A stretch of DNA of 30,245 nucleotides. Origin: Deltaproteobacteria bacterium (GTDB lineage Bacteria; Desulfobacterota; DSM-4660; Desulfatiglandales; HGW-15). Both the position numbers and the translations under genes were made by a program. Shown piece after piece: positions 7,410 to 16,494 of the stretch. The stretch covers positions 2,163,918 through 2,194,162 of the forward strand of contig CP070840.1 of NCBI GenBank assembly GCA_020342025.1, written 5' to 3'. The notes under the pieces are model-generated. The model saw nothing but the letters and a program-made list of their open reading frames with translations, was not told where the DNA came from and did not search any database. The first letter of the stretch is position 1. Every line of letters begins with the position of its first letter.

Positions 7410-8321
7410 TCACGCCGTGACACAGGGTTCCGTGATTGAGAGAGTCATCGCCTCCGTATCGAGGGAAGCCTGAACCCCGAGAGGAAGGGAGATATTCTGC
7501 AGGCCATGGCCTACCGGCAAGCCGCTCACCACGGGGATTTTGAGATGGGATACGGTATCCAGCAAGACCCGATTGATGGATGAAATGTCCCCACAACCCT
7601 CGAACGATCCCGCAATGAGTCCAACAAGACCCCTTAGTTGGCCACTCAATCTAAGATGGGTCATCATACGATCAATGCGATAAATCGGCTCCTCCTTTTC
7701 CTCCACAAAGAGTATGGACTTGTTCAAGGACGGCATAAAAGGTGTCCCGAGTAAATGGCAAATGAGACTTAAATTCCCGCCGAGAAGTGTCCCTGTCACC
7801 TGGCCATGTGCAAGCGTTTTTGCTTTGCTCAGATTCACTTTCCATGCTTTTTCAGACGAAACCAGATCCAAAAAGGACTCCAGGTTTCGGTTTCTGTTCT
7901 TGGCGAGTTCCCTGACCATTGTCCCGTGAAAGGTCACAAGACCTGTCTTTTTGTATATGGCCAAGAGGAGTGCGCTGATGTCGCTGTATCCAACGATTAT
8001 TTTGGGATTCATACGAATCAAGTCAAAGTCAATCTTTTCAAGGAGCCGCAGCGTCCCATACCCACCACGAGCGCAAAAAATGACCTTTACATCTCCATTG
8101 TCCACCATGGAATGCAGGTCTCCGAGCCGGGTTTCATCATCCCCAGCCACATACCCTTGCCTTTGGTAGAGATGCGGCGATACGATAACCTTATAACCAA
8201 ATGACTCCAGAAGTTTTATGCCGGGTTGGATTTCCGAGGCTGTGACGGGCCCAGCCGGCGCAATCACACCAACTGTCTCGCCTTTTTGGAGTTTAGGGGG
8301 TTTGAGGTTATCTGGTTGCAT
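7410..8321 (-). CDS. ldcA: LD-carboxypeptidase (murein tetrapeptide carboxypeptidase, S66)
   Basis: S66 peptidases remove the terminal D-Ala from murein tetrapeptides during cell-wall recycling. About 303 residues, the family length. The nucleophile Ser is in GYSDIS (about residue 113), after the conserved FCARGGYGTLRLL. The Glu/His partners fit LFVEEKEEPIYRIDRM and GLPVGHG. There is no signal peptide, consistent with a cytoplasmic recycling enzyme. Neither the ATG at 8321 nor the GTG at 8330 has a good ribosome binding site; I prefer the ATG. It follows coaX by about 67 bases and is probably the last gene of the ftsH-folP-coaX run. Confidence 0.9.
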   Translation of the reverse strand: MQPDNLKPPKLQKGETVGVIAPAGPVTASEIQPGIKLLESFGYKVIVSPHLYQRQGYVAGDDETRLGDLHSMVDNGDVKVIFCARGGYGTLRLLEKIDFDLIRMNPKIIVGYSDISALLLAIYKKTGLVTFHGTMVRELAKNRNRNLESFLDLVSSEKAWKVNLSKAKTLAHGQVTGTLLGGNLSLICHLLGTPFMPSLNKSILFVEEKEEPIYRIDRMMTHLRLSGQLRGLVGLIAGSFEGCGDISSINRVLLDTVSHLKIPVVSGLPVGHGLQNISLPLGVQASLDTEAMTLSITEPCVTA

Positions 8322-8388
8322 TGAAAACACTATTGTTGGAGCAATAGATTGTCGGAGTTCTGGAGTATGGGTTTAGATGGGCTGCACC

Positions 8389-9156
8389 TCATCTGTTCCT
8401 TTCATGAATGATCATCAGACCCTCAAGGGTCAAGAACTCCTCCACGTGCTCAATGGTCTCAGATTCTTCACAAATGAGGGGAGCGAGTCCTCCTGTTGCC
8501 ACGACCGTCAACTTATGCCCCACCTCTTTTTTAATTCGGTTTACGATGCCGTCCACCAGTCCTGCGTATCCGTAAATAATGCCCACGTTCATGCTGCTAA
8601 TGGTATCTTTGGCGATAACATTTTTCGGCTTGGCAAAAATCTCCACCCTTGGCAGTTTAGACGCCTTCTGAAAAAGGGCCTCGCAGGAAATGATCACCCC
8701 CGGAGCGATGGCGCCTCCCATGTAGGTCCCCTCCTTCGATACGCAATCAAACGTGGTGGCAGTGCCAAAATCAACCACAATGAGTCCAGTGCGATACTTT
8801 TCATAGGCCGCCACAGCATTCACAATCCTGTCCGCACCTACTTCCTTTGGATTATCATAGTGGATGGGCATGCCTGTCTTCAGGTCAGGCCCTACTATCA
8901 TCGGTGTAATATTGAAATAACGGCGGGAAAATTCTTCAAAGGCATTCAGCAGTGGGGGGACAACACAAGAAATAATGATTTGGGTAATGTCACTCATTTC
9001 CATTTCGGTTGAGTTGAATAGGTTCCCTATAAGAATCCCCAGTTCGTCTGCTGTCGCATCTTTTTCTGTCCTCACTCTCCAATGCTCAAGGACCTGATTT
9101 TTGTCGGTCACCCCAAAAACAGTATTCGTATTTCCTATGTCAATACAGAACAACAT
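8389..9156 (-). CDS. coaX: Type III pantothenate kinase
   Basis: CoaX phosphorylates pantothenate, the first committed step of coenzyme A synthesis, in the ASKHA fold. 255 residues, as usual. Motifs: [16 protein letters not shown] (phosphate 1 loop), [19 protein letters not shown] followed by ADRIVNA (pantothenate site), [12 protein letters not shown] (phosphate 2) and GGAIAPGV. The ATG has GAGGG about six bases upstream. A CACTTTAG-type array fills most of the 55-base gap from folP. birA, often found beside coaX in other bacteria, is absent here. Confidence 0.95.
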   Translation of the reverse strand: MLFCIDIGNTNTVFGVTDKNQVLEHWRVRTEKDATADELGILIGNLFNSTEMEMSDITQIIISCVVPPLLNAFEEFSRRYFNITPMIVGPDLKTGMPIHYDNPKEVGADRIVNAVAAYEKYRTGLIVVDFGTATTFDCVSKEGTYMGGAIAPGVIISCEALFQKASKLPRVEIFAKPKNVIAKDTISSMNVGIIYGYAGLVDGIVNRIKKEVGHKLTVVATGGLAPLICEESETIEHVEEFLTLEGLMIIHERNR

Positions 9157-9170
9157 GGCATCCCTCTAGG

Positions 9171-9223
9171 CATTTTAGACACTTTAGTCACTTTAGTACA
9201 CTTTTGGCACTCTAGTTCACTTC
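9171..9223. repeat. CACTTTAG-type tandem array, copy 2 (overlaps the folP stop)
   Basis: Units in order: CATTTTAGA, CACTTTAGT, CACTTTAGTA, CACTTTTGG, CACTCTAGTT, CACTTC, with lengths 9, 9, 10, 9, 10. The folP stop codon (9212-9214) lies inside the fifth unit, so the array supplies the last codons of folP. The other end is 14 bases from the coaX ATG. Confidence 0.75.
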
Positions 9224-10078
9224 TTCCACTCTCCCTCTCTTAATGGCATCAATCATTTTGACCGTCTCCATGGTCTTCTTCACGTTGTGAACCCTGACAA
9301 TATGGGCACCGTTCAATACGCCTGCAGCCACCGCCGCCATGCTTCCCGTATCCCGATCATGGGGCTCTTTGTGGAGTATATGCCCTATGAAGGCCTTGTT
9401 GGAAGGGCCCAATAGAATCGGCCTTTCTAAGGCATTGAATTGAGCCAGTTCCCTTATGATTTGCAGATTGTGATCAAAGGTCTTTCCGAAACCAATTCCG
9501 GGGTCCACAATGATCATATCCTTCCCGATTCCTCCGGCCACCCCTTTATCCATGGCACCTTTCAAGAAATCTAAAATCTCAGGGATCAGGTTTTCATATG
9601 TGGGGTTTGCCTGCATATCCCTTGGGCTCCCCTGCATATGCATGAGGATCACAGGCACCCCTGCCTCAGCTGCCACCGAAATCATATCGGGATCGAAGCG
9701 CAGTGCACTGATGTCATTTATAATGGAGGCCCCGGCCTTCAGGGCCTGCCGGGCTACGTCCGCTTTGCATGTATCTATACTTATGGGGATTCGTAAGTTT
9801 TTTCTGAGGGCTTGGACCACGGGAATGACACGATCCAGCTCTTCGTCAGCCGATATTTTTTCTGAATACGGCCTTGTGGACTCCCCTCCCACGTCAATAA
9901 TATCAGCCCCATCCCTTGCCATGGAGAGTCCATGCTCAATGGCCTTATCTCTCTGAAGATATCTTCCCCCATCTGAAAAAGAATCGGGGGTCACATTCAG
10001 GACCCCCATAATATGCGTTCTTCGCCCCAGTTCAAGCGTGTAATCCCACCAACTCAGGAGGAAGACCTGTCGTTTCAA
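9212..10078 (-). CDS. folP: Dihydropteroate synthase
   Basis: FolP joins p-aminobenzoate to 6-hydroxymethyl-dihydropterin diphosphate in folate synthesis. 288 residues forming a TIM barrel with [16 protein letters not shown] (about 23-38), [47 protein letters not shown], the [16 protein letters not shown] segment and [12 protein letters not shown] in place of the usual SRK-type loop. A TTG start overlaps the ftsH stop (TTGA), with GGAGG ten bases upstream inside ftsH, so translational coupling is likely. The next ATG (in IMGVLN) would cut the first strand. The last codons fall in a CACTTTAG-type array. Confidence 0.93.
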   Translation of the reverse strand: MKRQVFLLSWWDYTLELGRRTHIMGVLNVTPDSFSDGGRYLQRDKAIEHGLSMARDGADIIDVGGESTRPYSEKISADEELDRVIPVVQALRKNLRIPISIDTCKADVARQALKAGASIINDISALRFDPDMISVAAEAGVPVILMHMQGSPRDMQANPTYENLIPEILDFLKGAMDKGVAGGIGKDMIIVDPGIGFGKTFDHNLQIIRELAQFNALERPILLGPSNKAFIGHILHKEPHDRDTGSMAAVAAGVLNGAHIVRVHNVKKTMETVKMIDAIKRGRVEEVN

Positions 10079-11898
10079 GATTGTACAGCCTCCGCTTCCT
10101 CCTTTGGTGATTCCTTTGGTTCCGCCATGATTTTCTCTATGTCCGCACTGTCCAGGGTTTCCCTCTCCAAGAGCGCGTTGGCCATGCGATGGAGGGTGTC
10201 CAAGTTATCCTTGATGAGCTTGCTGGCCTTTTCGTAGGCACCTGTTACAATGCTTCTGACCTCCTCATCGATTTTTTGAGCGGTCAGTTCGCTATAATCC
10301 CTGTGCTGGGCAATCTCTCTACCCAGGAATATCTGTTCCTCCCTTTTGCCGAAGGTGAGAGGACCCAAGTTGTCACTCATACCAAAGTCGCAGACCATCT
10401 TTCTTGCCAGATCAGAGGCCTTCTCAATATCGTTCCCTGCCCCTGTTGTCTGGATATTGAGGACCATTTCTTCCGCCACTCTTCCGCCCATCAAAATGCA
10501 AATGTTATCAAGAAGGTAATCCTTTGGATAGGTGTGCTTTTCATCTATGGGTAGCTGTTGCGTCAACCCCAGCGCTCGGCCTCGAGGAATTATGGTCACC
10601 TTGTGAATCGGATCCGCCTTGGGAATGAGCTTGGCAACAAGGGTATGTCCCGCCTCATGATAGGCCGTGGTCTTCTTTTCTTCATCACTAATGATCATGC
10701 TCTTCCGTTCGGTGCCCATCATCACCTTGTCCTTGGCATCTTCTAACTCGGCCATCTCCACCTTGTCTTTACCTCGTCTCGCAGCCATGAGCGCCGCTTC
10801 ATTCACCATGTTTTCTATGTCTGCGCCGGTAAACCCAGGCGTGCCCCTGGCGAGCACGGAAAGATTTACGTTATCTCCCAAAACTGTTTTCCGGACATGG
10901 ACCTTAAAGATTTGCTCCCTACCTTTTATATCAGGGACAGGAACGACGACCTGTCTGTCGAATCGTCCAGCCCTCAGTAGCGCCGGATCAAGCACGTCCG
11001 GCCTGTTTGTGGCAGAGATAAGAATGACACCCTCATTGGATTCAAAACCATCCATCTCCACAAGAAGTTGGTTCAGGGTCTGCTCTCTTTCATCGTGTCC
11101 ACCCCCCAAACCAGCGCCTCTATGCCGGCCCACCGCATCGATCTCATCCATAAATATGATACAAGGCGCATTTTTCTTGCCCTGGACAAAGAGGTCCCTC
11201 ACCCTTGAGGCACCAACGCCCACGAACATTTCCACAAAATCCGATCCGCTTATGCTGAAGAAGGGAACACCGGCCTCACCGGCTATGGCCCTGGCCAGAA
11301 GCGTTTTACCCGTTCCTGGTGCCCCGACCAGAAGGACGCCTTTGGGTATTCTTCCCCCCAATCTCGTGAATTTTTTGGGATCCCTGAGAAATTCGATGGT
11401 CTCCTGCAATTCTTCTTTCGCCTCATCAATACCTGCAACATCATCAAAGGTGACCTTTTGATGGGCATCGGTCATGAGTCTCGCACGGCTCTTTCCAAAG
11501 GAAAGCGCTTTACCTCCCCCCACCTGCATCTGGCGCATGAAAAAAATCCAGACACCAATGAGCAAAAGCATGGGAACCCAGGAGAGAAAGACTTGAAACC
11601 ATGAGGAGTCTTCTTCCGGTTTAACCGACATTCTGACCCCTTTGCTTCTCAGAAGCTTTATCAGCTCAGGGTCCTTGGGTGCATAAGTCTTGAATTGCTG
11701 CCCTTGAGATGATCGCCCTGAAATATCATCTCCTTGGATGGTGACCTCGGTCACGCTCCCATTTTCCACCATACCCAAGAAGTCGCTGTAGCTCACTGTC
11801 GTCCTGCTCTTGTCTGGTTGTTTAAAGATCTGAAACAACATGATCATCATCAGACTGATGACCAACCAGAGAGCAAGGTTTTTATAAAATGGGTTCAA
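10075..11898 (-). CDS. ftsH: ATP-dependent zinc metalloprotease FtsH
   Basis: FtsH is the membrane-anchored AAA+ protease that degrades misfolded membrane proteins and regulatory proteins. 607 residues: two transmembrane helices (about 8-24 and 103-121) flanking a periplasmic domain, AAA+ module with Walker A GAPGTGKT (192-199), Walker B IIFMDE (247-252), arginine finger region [20 protein letters not shown], and peptidase zinc motif HEAGH (414-418). The start is TTG ([14 protein letters not shown]), supported by AGGAGG ten bases upstream and family alignment. ftsH followed by folP is a common bacterial order. Confidence 0.97.
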   Translation of the reverse strand: MNPFYKNLALWLVISLMMIMLFQIFKQPDKSRTTVSYSDFLGMVENGSVTEVTIQGDDISGRSSQGQQFKTYAPKDPELIKLLRSKGVRMSVKPEEDSSWFQVFLSWVPMLLLIGVWIFFMRQMQVGGGKALSFGKSRARLMTDAHQKVTFDDVAGIDEAKEELQETIEFLRDPKKFTRLGGRIPKGVLLVGAPGTGKTLLARAIAGEAGVPFFSISGSDFVEMFVGVGASRVRDLFVQGKKNAPCIIFMDEIDAVGRHRGAGLGGGHDEREQTLNQLLVEMDGFESNEGVILISATNRPDVLDPALLRAGRFDRQVVVPVPDIKGREQIFKVHVRKTVLGDNVNLSVLARGTPGFTGADIENMVNEAALMAARRGKDKVEMAELEDAKDKVMMGTERKSMIISDEEKKTTAYHEAGHTLVAKLIPKADPIHKVTIIPRGRALGLTQQLPIDEKHTYPKDYLLDNICILMGGRVAEEMVLNIQTTGAGNDIEKASDLARKMVCDFGMSDNLGPLTFGKREEQIFLGREIAQHRDYSELTAQKIDEEVRSIVTGAYEKASKLIKDNLDTLHRMANALLERETLDSADIEKIMAEPKESPKEEAEAVQS

Positions 11899-12210
11899 TT
11901 ATATTAAACCTCCTATAAATTAAAAGACCAGCTAAGGATCAATAATTATTATAATTACATTTTGCAGAATTTCTATAACATCTTTGAAAGATTTTTTGGA
12001 CCCATATGGACATCATCTCACAAAACTCCTCAGGGCCCGGCTCTGGGCCAAATGCCCCAGAGGAACGCCTCGAAGATTATGTGGAAATAATACCATATAT
12101 GGCTCCTTTTGCACACCTCGCACAAAATCGTGAAGGAATTTTATAACTTGATATATTTCCCCGATTGGGTTAATCCTTCATCTCAAATTTCCCTGTTTTT
12201 GGAGCTTGTT
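11899..12210. other. Divergent intergenic region with two competing hairpins
   Basis: This 312-base gene-free stretch separates ftsH (minus) from the alcohol dehydrogenase (plus). On the minus strand a TATAAT (11948-11953) sits about 50 bases from the ftsH start, but I see no good -35. On the plus strand GGCCC/GGGCC (12034-12049) and CTCTGGG/CCCAGAG (12041-12062) share bases 12045-12047, so only one can form. A perfect CCATATATGG palindrome lies at 12093-12102. An in-frame extension of the dehydrogenase to 12109 is present but looks non-coding. Confidence 0.4.
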
Positions 12211-13377
12211 ATGAAGGATTTGATCTGCATTGAAGGTGTGAAAAAGACCCTCTTTGGGGCGGGTTCGCTTGATCAGATTGCGGAGGAGTGCAAGGCGCTA
12301 AAAGGATCCAAAGCGCTTCTCGTTATAGACCGCGGCCTGTCAAAGACTGACATCCGTTCCAGGGTAGAGGAACGACTAAGAAAGGCCCGCATAAGGACCT
12401 TAATGTACCCTGAAGTTACCCCTGAACCGTCCCCTGCCCTTGCCGATGATGGGGCCAAACTTGCTAGAAAGGAAAAGGTGAGTTGTGTCATCGGAATCGG
12501 TGGAGGCAGCACCATGGATGTGGCCAAGGCCATCGCCATTTTGGTGAAGAATGAAGGGAAAGCCGTTGATTACATTGGGCTTGGTCTTGTAAAAAAGCCA
12601 GGGCTTCCCTCAATTATGGTACCAACCACTGCGGGTACGGGCAGTGAGGTCACCTTTACCTCTGTCTTCACCATGCGCGAAACAAAGTCCAAAGGGGGAA
12701 TCAATAGCCCTTACCTCTATCCTCACACGGCCATCCTCGATCCAGAACTAACCCTTGGACTTTCCCCTGAGGTGACCGCGTATACGGGAATGGATGCCCT
12801 CACCCATGCCATTGAGTCTTTCACCTCTCTTCAGGCCCATTTCATGAGTGAACCCATTTCATACAAAGCCATTGAGACCATATCCTCAAACCTGAGGGGA
12901 GCGGTTTTCAACGGAGACGACTACCGATTCAGGGAAAACATGATGCAAGGAAGCTATCTGGCGGGATTGGGACTGGCCATCTCGGGCGTGGGCGCTGTGC
13001 ACGCCCTCGCCTACCCCTTAGGTGCCCTCTTTGATATTCCCCACGGGATCGCCAATGCCCTGATGCTGCCCTATGTGCTTGAATACAACTATCCAGGGAA
13101 CATGGACAAGTTCTCCCTGATCGCTGTTGCAATGGAGGAGGGGGATACATTTTCATCCACTCGGAAATTAGCTTCCCGTGCTGCTCAAGCGGTCTTCGAC
13201 CTTGCTGCGGACATCGGAATACCCCGGACTTTAAAGGAAATAAACATTCCCGAAGATGCCATCCCTGAGATGGCAGAGGGCGCGATGAAAGTGACCAGAC
13301 CCATAGAAAACAACCCGAGGCCCATGACCGTCAGTGTGGCAGAGGAAATTTACCGAAAAGCATATGAAGGAAGATAA
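12211..13377 (+). CDS. Iron-containing (group III) alcohol dehydrogenase
   Basis: Group III alcohol dehydrogenases interconvert alcohols and aldehydes or ketones with NAD(P)H and a metal, often Fe(II). 388 residues from an ATG with GGAG six bases upstream. The frame opens earlier (12109) but the added residues lack family similarity. NAD-binding GIGGGSTMDVAKA (95-107) and TTAGTGSE (139-146) are present. Metal ligands by analogy to FucO are D195, H199, H264 and H278 (GMDALTHAIE, VHALAYPLG, IPHGIANA). The FucO active-site His267 position is Tyr (Y268), a common subfamily variant. The substrate cannot be told; the next gene on the same strand is a DegT-type aminotransferase, so an amino-sugar or amino-alcohol route is possible. 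Confidence 0.9.
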   Translation: MKDLICIEGVKKTLFGAGSLDQIAEECKALKGSKALLVIDRGLSKTDIRSRVEERLRKARIRTLMYPEVTPEPSPALADDGAKLARKEKVSCVIGIGGGSTMDVAKAIAILVKNEGKAVDYIGLGLVKKPGLPSIMVPTTAGTGSEVTFTSVFTMRETKSKGGINSPYLYPHTAILDPELTLGLSPEVTAYTGMDALTHAIESFTSLQAHFMSEPISYKAIETISSNLRGAVFNGDDYRFRENMMQGSYLAGLGLAISGVGAVHALAYPLGALFDIPHGIANALMLPYVLEYNYPGNMDKFSLIAVAMEEGDTFSSTRKLASRAAQAVFDLAADIGIPRTLKEINIPEDAIPEMAEGAMKVTRPIENNPRPMTVSVAEEIYRKAYEGR

Positions 13378-13380
13378 TCG

Positions 13381-13470
13381 GTTGAGAAGTTGAGTGGCTG
13401 AGTGGTCATCTAATACCCACTGACCAATGACGAGTGACATGTGGCCAATGCCAAATGAGCAATGATAAAT
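13381..13470. repeat. Degenerate GAGTGGC / CCAATGA short repeats in spacer
   Basis: The 109-base spacer between the dehydrogenase and the aminotransferase consists of short imperfect repeats. First come GTTGAG/AGTGGCTGAGTGG units, then ACCAATGA/GAGTGACA/GCCAATGCC/AAATGAGCAATGA units. No open frame or hairpin of note. It resembles the CAAATG-rich core of the element at 3106-3188. Confidence 0.4.
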
Positions 13471-13486
13471 GCTAAAGGAGTCCCCT

Positions 13487-14689
13487 ATGCCTGGATTTGA
13501 GATCATTGGTGAAGAAGAGAAGGAAGAGATATTGGATGTGCTCAAACGAAAAGTCCTCTTTCGATATGAATTTCATGATCAGAGAGAGGGAATCTATAAA
13601 GTGGAGCAATTCGAAAAAGAGTTTGCAAAGTATTGCGGTGTGAAACACGCCTTGGCCGTCTCATCAGGCACTGCTGCCCTACGCGTGGCCCTCGCGGCCC
13701 TTGGGGTTGCGCCTGGAGACGAGGTGATTACCCAGGGCTTCACCTTCGTGGCCACGTGGGAGTCCATCCTGGATGCCGGCGCTATTCCTGTCTTTGCTGA
13801 AATCGATGATACGCTTTGCCTGGACCCCGAAGATCTTCCCCACAAGATCTCACCACGGACCAAAGCCATTATGCCTGTTCACATGTGTGGGGCCCATGCC
13901 CGCATCAGCGAGATCGTACAGGTGGCGGGAAAACAGAATATCCCCGTCATCGAAGATACGGCTCAGTCGTGCGGCGGTAAACTGAATGGAAAATCCTTGG
14001 GTTCCTTTGGGACCTTGGGGACCTTCTCCTTCGACTCTGTGAAGACCATGACCACGGGAGAAGGCGGAATGGTCATCACAGATGACAATGATCTGTATCT
14101 AAACGCCTCTGAGTACCACGACCATGGTCACGACCATGATCCCAATGTGGGCAGGGGATTGGAAAGGCGAAGATTTATCGGTTTCAACTTTCGCATGATG
14201 GAACTACAAGGGGCGTTAGGTTTGGCTCAATTGAGAAAACTGGATACCGTTATCCTCCCCCGTCAAAGGGAGAATAAAGATCGCATTAAGGAAGCCCTTT
14301 CCAAGATTGACCAGATCACTTTTAGGCACATTCCGGACCCGGATGGTGACACGGGCACTTTCCTTATCTTCTTCTTGCCCACTCCTGAAAAGGCAAAAGC
14401 GTTTAATCAGGTCATGTCTGAGGAGGGCGCTGGAACCGTTTACTGGTTCGACAATCTGTGGCACTATTACGAGAAATGGGAACACCTCCTTGAGGGGAAG
14501 AGCCTCCTCCGGTATGGCTACCCATTTAAGACGGCATCTGGTGAGGTCAGGTGCAGCTATGCAAATCTTGAGCTTCCCAAAACAGCAGAGCTTCTATCCC
14601 GTGCCCTGACCATGCCCATCAGTATCAACATGGAAGAACAAATTCCCAAGATCCTGAAAGCCATCGATAAAGCTTCAAGAGCGATTTAG
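13487..14689 (+). CDS. DegT/DnrJ/EryC1/StrS-family PLP aminotransferase
   Basis: This family transfers an amino group, usually from glutamate or glutamine, to keto-sugars or cyclitols using pyridoxal phosphate. 400 residues from an ATG with AAGGAG six bases upstream; an ATG at 13469 precedes the ribosome binding site and is rejected. Motifs: SSGTAALRVALAALG (phosphate binding), VIEDTAQSCGG (Asp157, ring nitrogen), SFDSVKTMTTGEGG (Lys186, Schiff base), and a His/Asp cluster HDHGHDHDPN (about 211-220) seen in relatives. The C-terminal part fits the family. No sugar nucleotide genes adjoin it, so the substrate is unknown. It is 109 bases after the alcohol dehydrogenase and 60 before nadE, all on the plus strand. 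Confidence 0.88.
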   Translation: MPGFEIIGEEEKEEILDVLKRKVLFRYEFHDQREGIYKVEQFEKEFAKYCGVKHALAVSSGTAALRVALAALGVAPGDEVITQGFTFVATWESILDAGAIPVFAEIDDTLCLDPEDLPHKISPRTKAIMPVHMCGAHARISEIVQVAGKQNIPVIEDTAQSCGGKLNGKSLGSFGTLGTFSFDSVKTMTTGEGGMVITDDNDLYLNASEYHDHGHDHDPNVGRGLERRRFIGFNFRMMELQGALGLAQLRKLDTVILPRQRENKDRIKEALSKIDQITFRHIPDPDGDTGTFLIFFLPTPEKAKAFNQVMSEEGAGTVYWFDNLWHYYEKWEHLLEGKSLLRYGYPFKTASGEVRCSYANLELPKTAELLSRALTMPISINMEEQIPKILKAIDKASRAI

Positions 14690-14704
14690 CTTTTTACATT
14701 CTTT

Positions 14705-14746
14705 TACTTTATACACTTTAGGCACTTTAGTTCACTTTACGCACTC
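14705..14746. repeat. CACTTTAG-type tandem array, copy 3 (abuts the nadE start)
   Basis: Units in order: TACTTTATA, CACTTTAGG, CACTTTAGTT, CACTTTACG, CACTC, lengths 9, 9, 10, 9. The array ends about three bases before the nadE ATG and occupies the place where a ribosome binding site would be. No purine-rich Shine-Dalgarno element is left upstream of nadE. Confidence 0.75.
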
Positions 14747-14749
14747 CAT

Positions 14750-16390
14750 ATGAAGATAGCTATCTGCCAAATAAATCCGATCGTCGGGGATTTTGAGTAC
14801 AACACCTCTTTGATCATAAAGGGGAGTGAGCAGGCCAGAAAGAAGGGTTGCTCTCTGGCCATCTTTCCGGAACTGGCCCTTCCGGGTTACCCGCCCAAAG
14901 ATCTCCTGGAGAAGCCCGCCTTCGTTCAGGAAAATCTCATCCAATTGGAGCATCTGGCCGCACAAATCAAGGGCATACATATCCTGTGCGGGTGTGTGGG
15001 GAAAAATCCCCGAAAAACGGGCAAGCCCCTTATCAATAGCGCTGCGCTCATCAAGGATGGGCTCGTGGTGAAAAAGGGAGGGAAGAGACTTCTTCCCACC
15101 TACGATGTCTTTGATGAGACCCGCTATTTTGAACCGGCGGATGAGAGCCTCCTCTTCGAATTGGAGGGGACCCGGTTCGGTGTCACCATTTGTGAAGATA
15201 TCTGGAACTTTAGTGATTTCGAGGGCGTTCCCCTATATGAAGTGGACCCCGTCTTTGATCTCAATGCTCGAAAAATTGATATACTCATCAATATATCCGC
15301 CTCTCCATATACATTAGGCAAGGCGGCTGTGCGGATGAACATGTTAAGGAATATCTCTACCCAGTATGAGATCCCCACCATATACTGCAACCAGGTGGGC
15401 GGCAATGATGATCTGCTCTTTGATGGTTTCAGCATGGTGGTAGATGCTGAAGGCAGGTTAATCCATGTGGGGAAGGAGTTCGAAACCGATCTGCTCATTT
15501 GGGACACGAAAAAGGACTACCAGGTGGTGAAAGACCCATTCCAGAGTGAAGAGGGTTCTGTGCTAAAAGGCCTCATCATGGGCACGAAAGACTATACCTC
15601 TAAATGTGGATTCAAGAAAGTATTGCTGGGGCTGAGCGGCGGCGTTGATTCCTCCCTCGTGGCAGTTATCGCACAAATGGCCATGGGCGCTGAAAATGTG
15701 ACAGGCATAAGCCTGCCATCCCCATATACATCAGAGATGAGCAAGGAAGATGCCAGAGCGTTGGCGAATAATCTGGGGATCCATTTCGAGGAAATACCCA
15801 TTGATGAGGTCTACCAGACCTACAAGCAGTCTTTGGCTCACATGTTCAAAGGGATGAAGGAGGATGAGACAGAGGAGAATATCCAGGCCCGTATCCGTGG
15901 AAACTTTCTTATGGCCCTTTCCAACAAATTCAATTCCCTCCTGCTGAGCACGGGAAACAAATCGGAAATCGCCACAGGCTACTGTACGCTTTACGGAGAT
16001 ATGAGCGGCGGTCTGGCGGTCATATCCGACGTACCCAAGACCATGTGCTATCGCCTCTTAAGGCATATCAACCGTGAAAAGGAGATCATTCCAGAACGGA
16101 TTCTTTCAAGACCTCCCTCAGCAGAACTGAGGCCAGATCAGACGGATCAGGACACGCTGCCACCCTATGATATGCTGGATGAAATCCTTGAAGCGGCTGT
16201 AGAAAAAAACCTTGCTTTTGATGAGATCGTCGCATTGGGGCATGACCCAGAGGTGGTGACAGATGTCCTGAAACGCCTGATGCTCAACGAATACAAACGC
16301 CGTCAGGCCCCACCCGGTCTCAAGGTCACCACCAAGGCCTTTGGATACGGCCGACGCTATCCCATAGCCCGCGGCAACCAGCTGTTTTAG
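14750..16390 (+). CDS. nadE: Glutamine-dependent NAD(+) synthase
   Basis: NadE makes NAD from nicotinic acid adenine dinucleotide, ATP and ammonia; the N-terminal nitrilase-like domain releases the ammonia from glutamine. 546 residues. The glutaminase domain (about 1-250) has the Glu/Lys/Cys triad as E41 (FPELALPGYPP), K112 (KRLLPTYDVFDE) and C148 (GVTICEDIW). The synthetase domain has the PP-loop LLGLSGGVDSS (SGGVDSS 296-302), STGNKSEIATGYCTLYGDM and SDVPKTMCYRL. The start MKIAICQINPIVGD is canonical for the family, yet no Shine-Dalgarno is visible because a tandem array abuts it. It may rely on reinitiation from the aminotransferase 60 bases upstream. Confidence 0.96.
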   Translation: MKIAICQINPIVGDFEYNTSLIIKGSEQARKKGCSLAIFPELALPGYPPKDLLEKPAFVQENLIQLEHLAAQIKGIHILCGCVGKNPRKTGKPLINSAALIKDGLVVKKGGKRLLPTYDVFDETRYFEPADESLLFELEGTRFGVTICEDIWNFSDFEGVPLYEVDPVFDLNARKIDILINISASPYTLGKAAVRMNMLRNISTQYEIPTIYCNQVGGNDDLLFDGFSMVVDAEGRLIHVGKEFETDLLIWDTKKDYQVVKDPFQSEEGSVLKGLIMGTKDYTSKCGFKKVLLGLSGGVDSSLVAVIAQMAMGAENVTGISLPSPYTSEMSKEDARALANNLGIHFEEIPIDEVYQTYKQSLAHMFKGMKEDETEENIQARIRGNFLMALSNKFNSLLLSTGNKSEIATGYCTLYGDMSGGLAVISDVPKTMCYRLLRHINREKEIIPERILSRPPSAELRPDQTDQDTLPPYDMLDEILEAAVEKNLAFDEIVALGHDPEVVTDVLKRLMLNEYKRRQAPPGLKVTTKAFGYGRRYPIARGNQLF

Positions 16391-16494
16391 ACAATTCGCA
16401 CCTGCAAATCACCCTACCAAACTGCTGCCAGGATAGTGAATAACACTCTCGGGCGGTTAATGGAGAGCTTGAATCAAAGGAGGAATCAGAACCC

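Noticed and set aside
12109..12210. N-terminal extension of the alcohol dehydrogenase
   Set aside because: Residues lack family similarity, and the ATG at 12211 has a well-placed GGAG.
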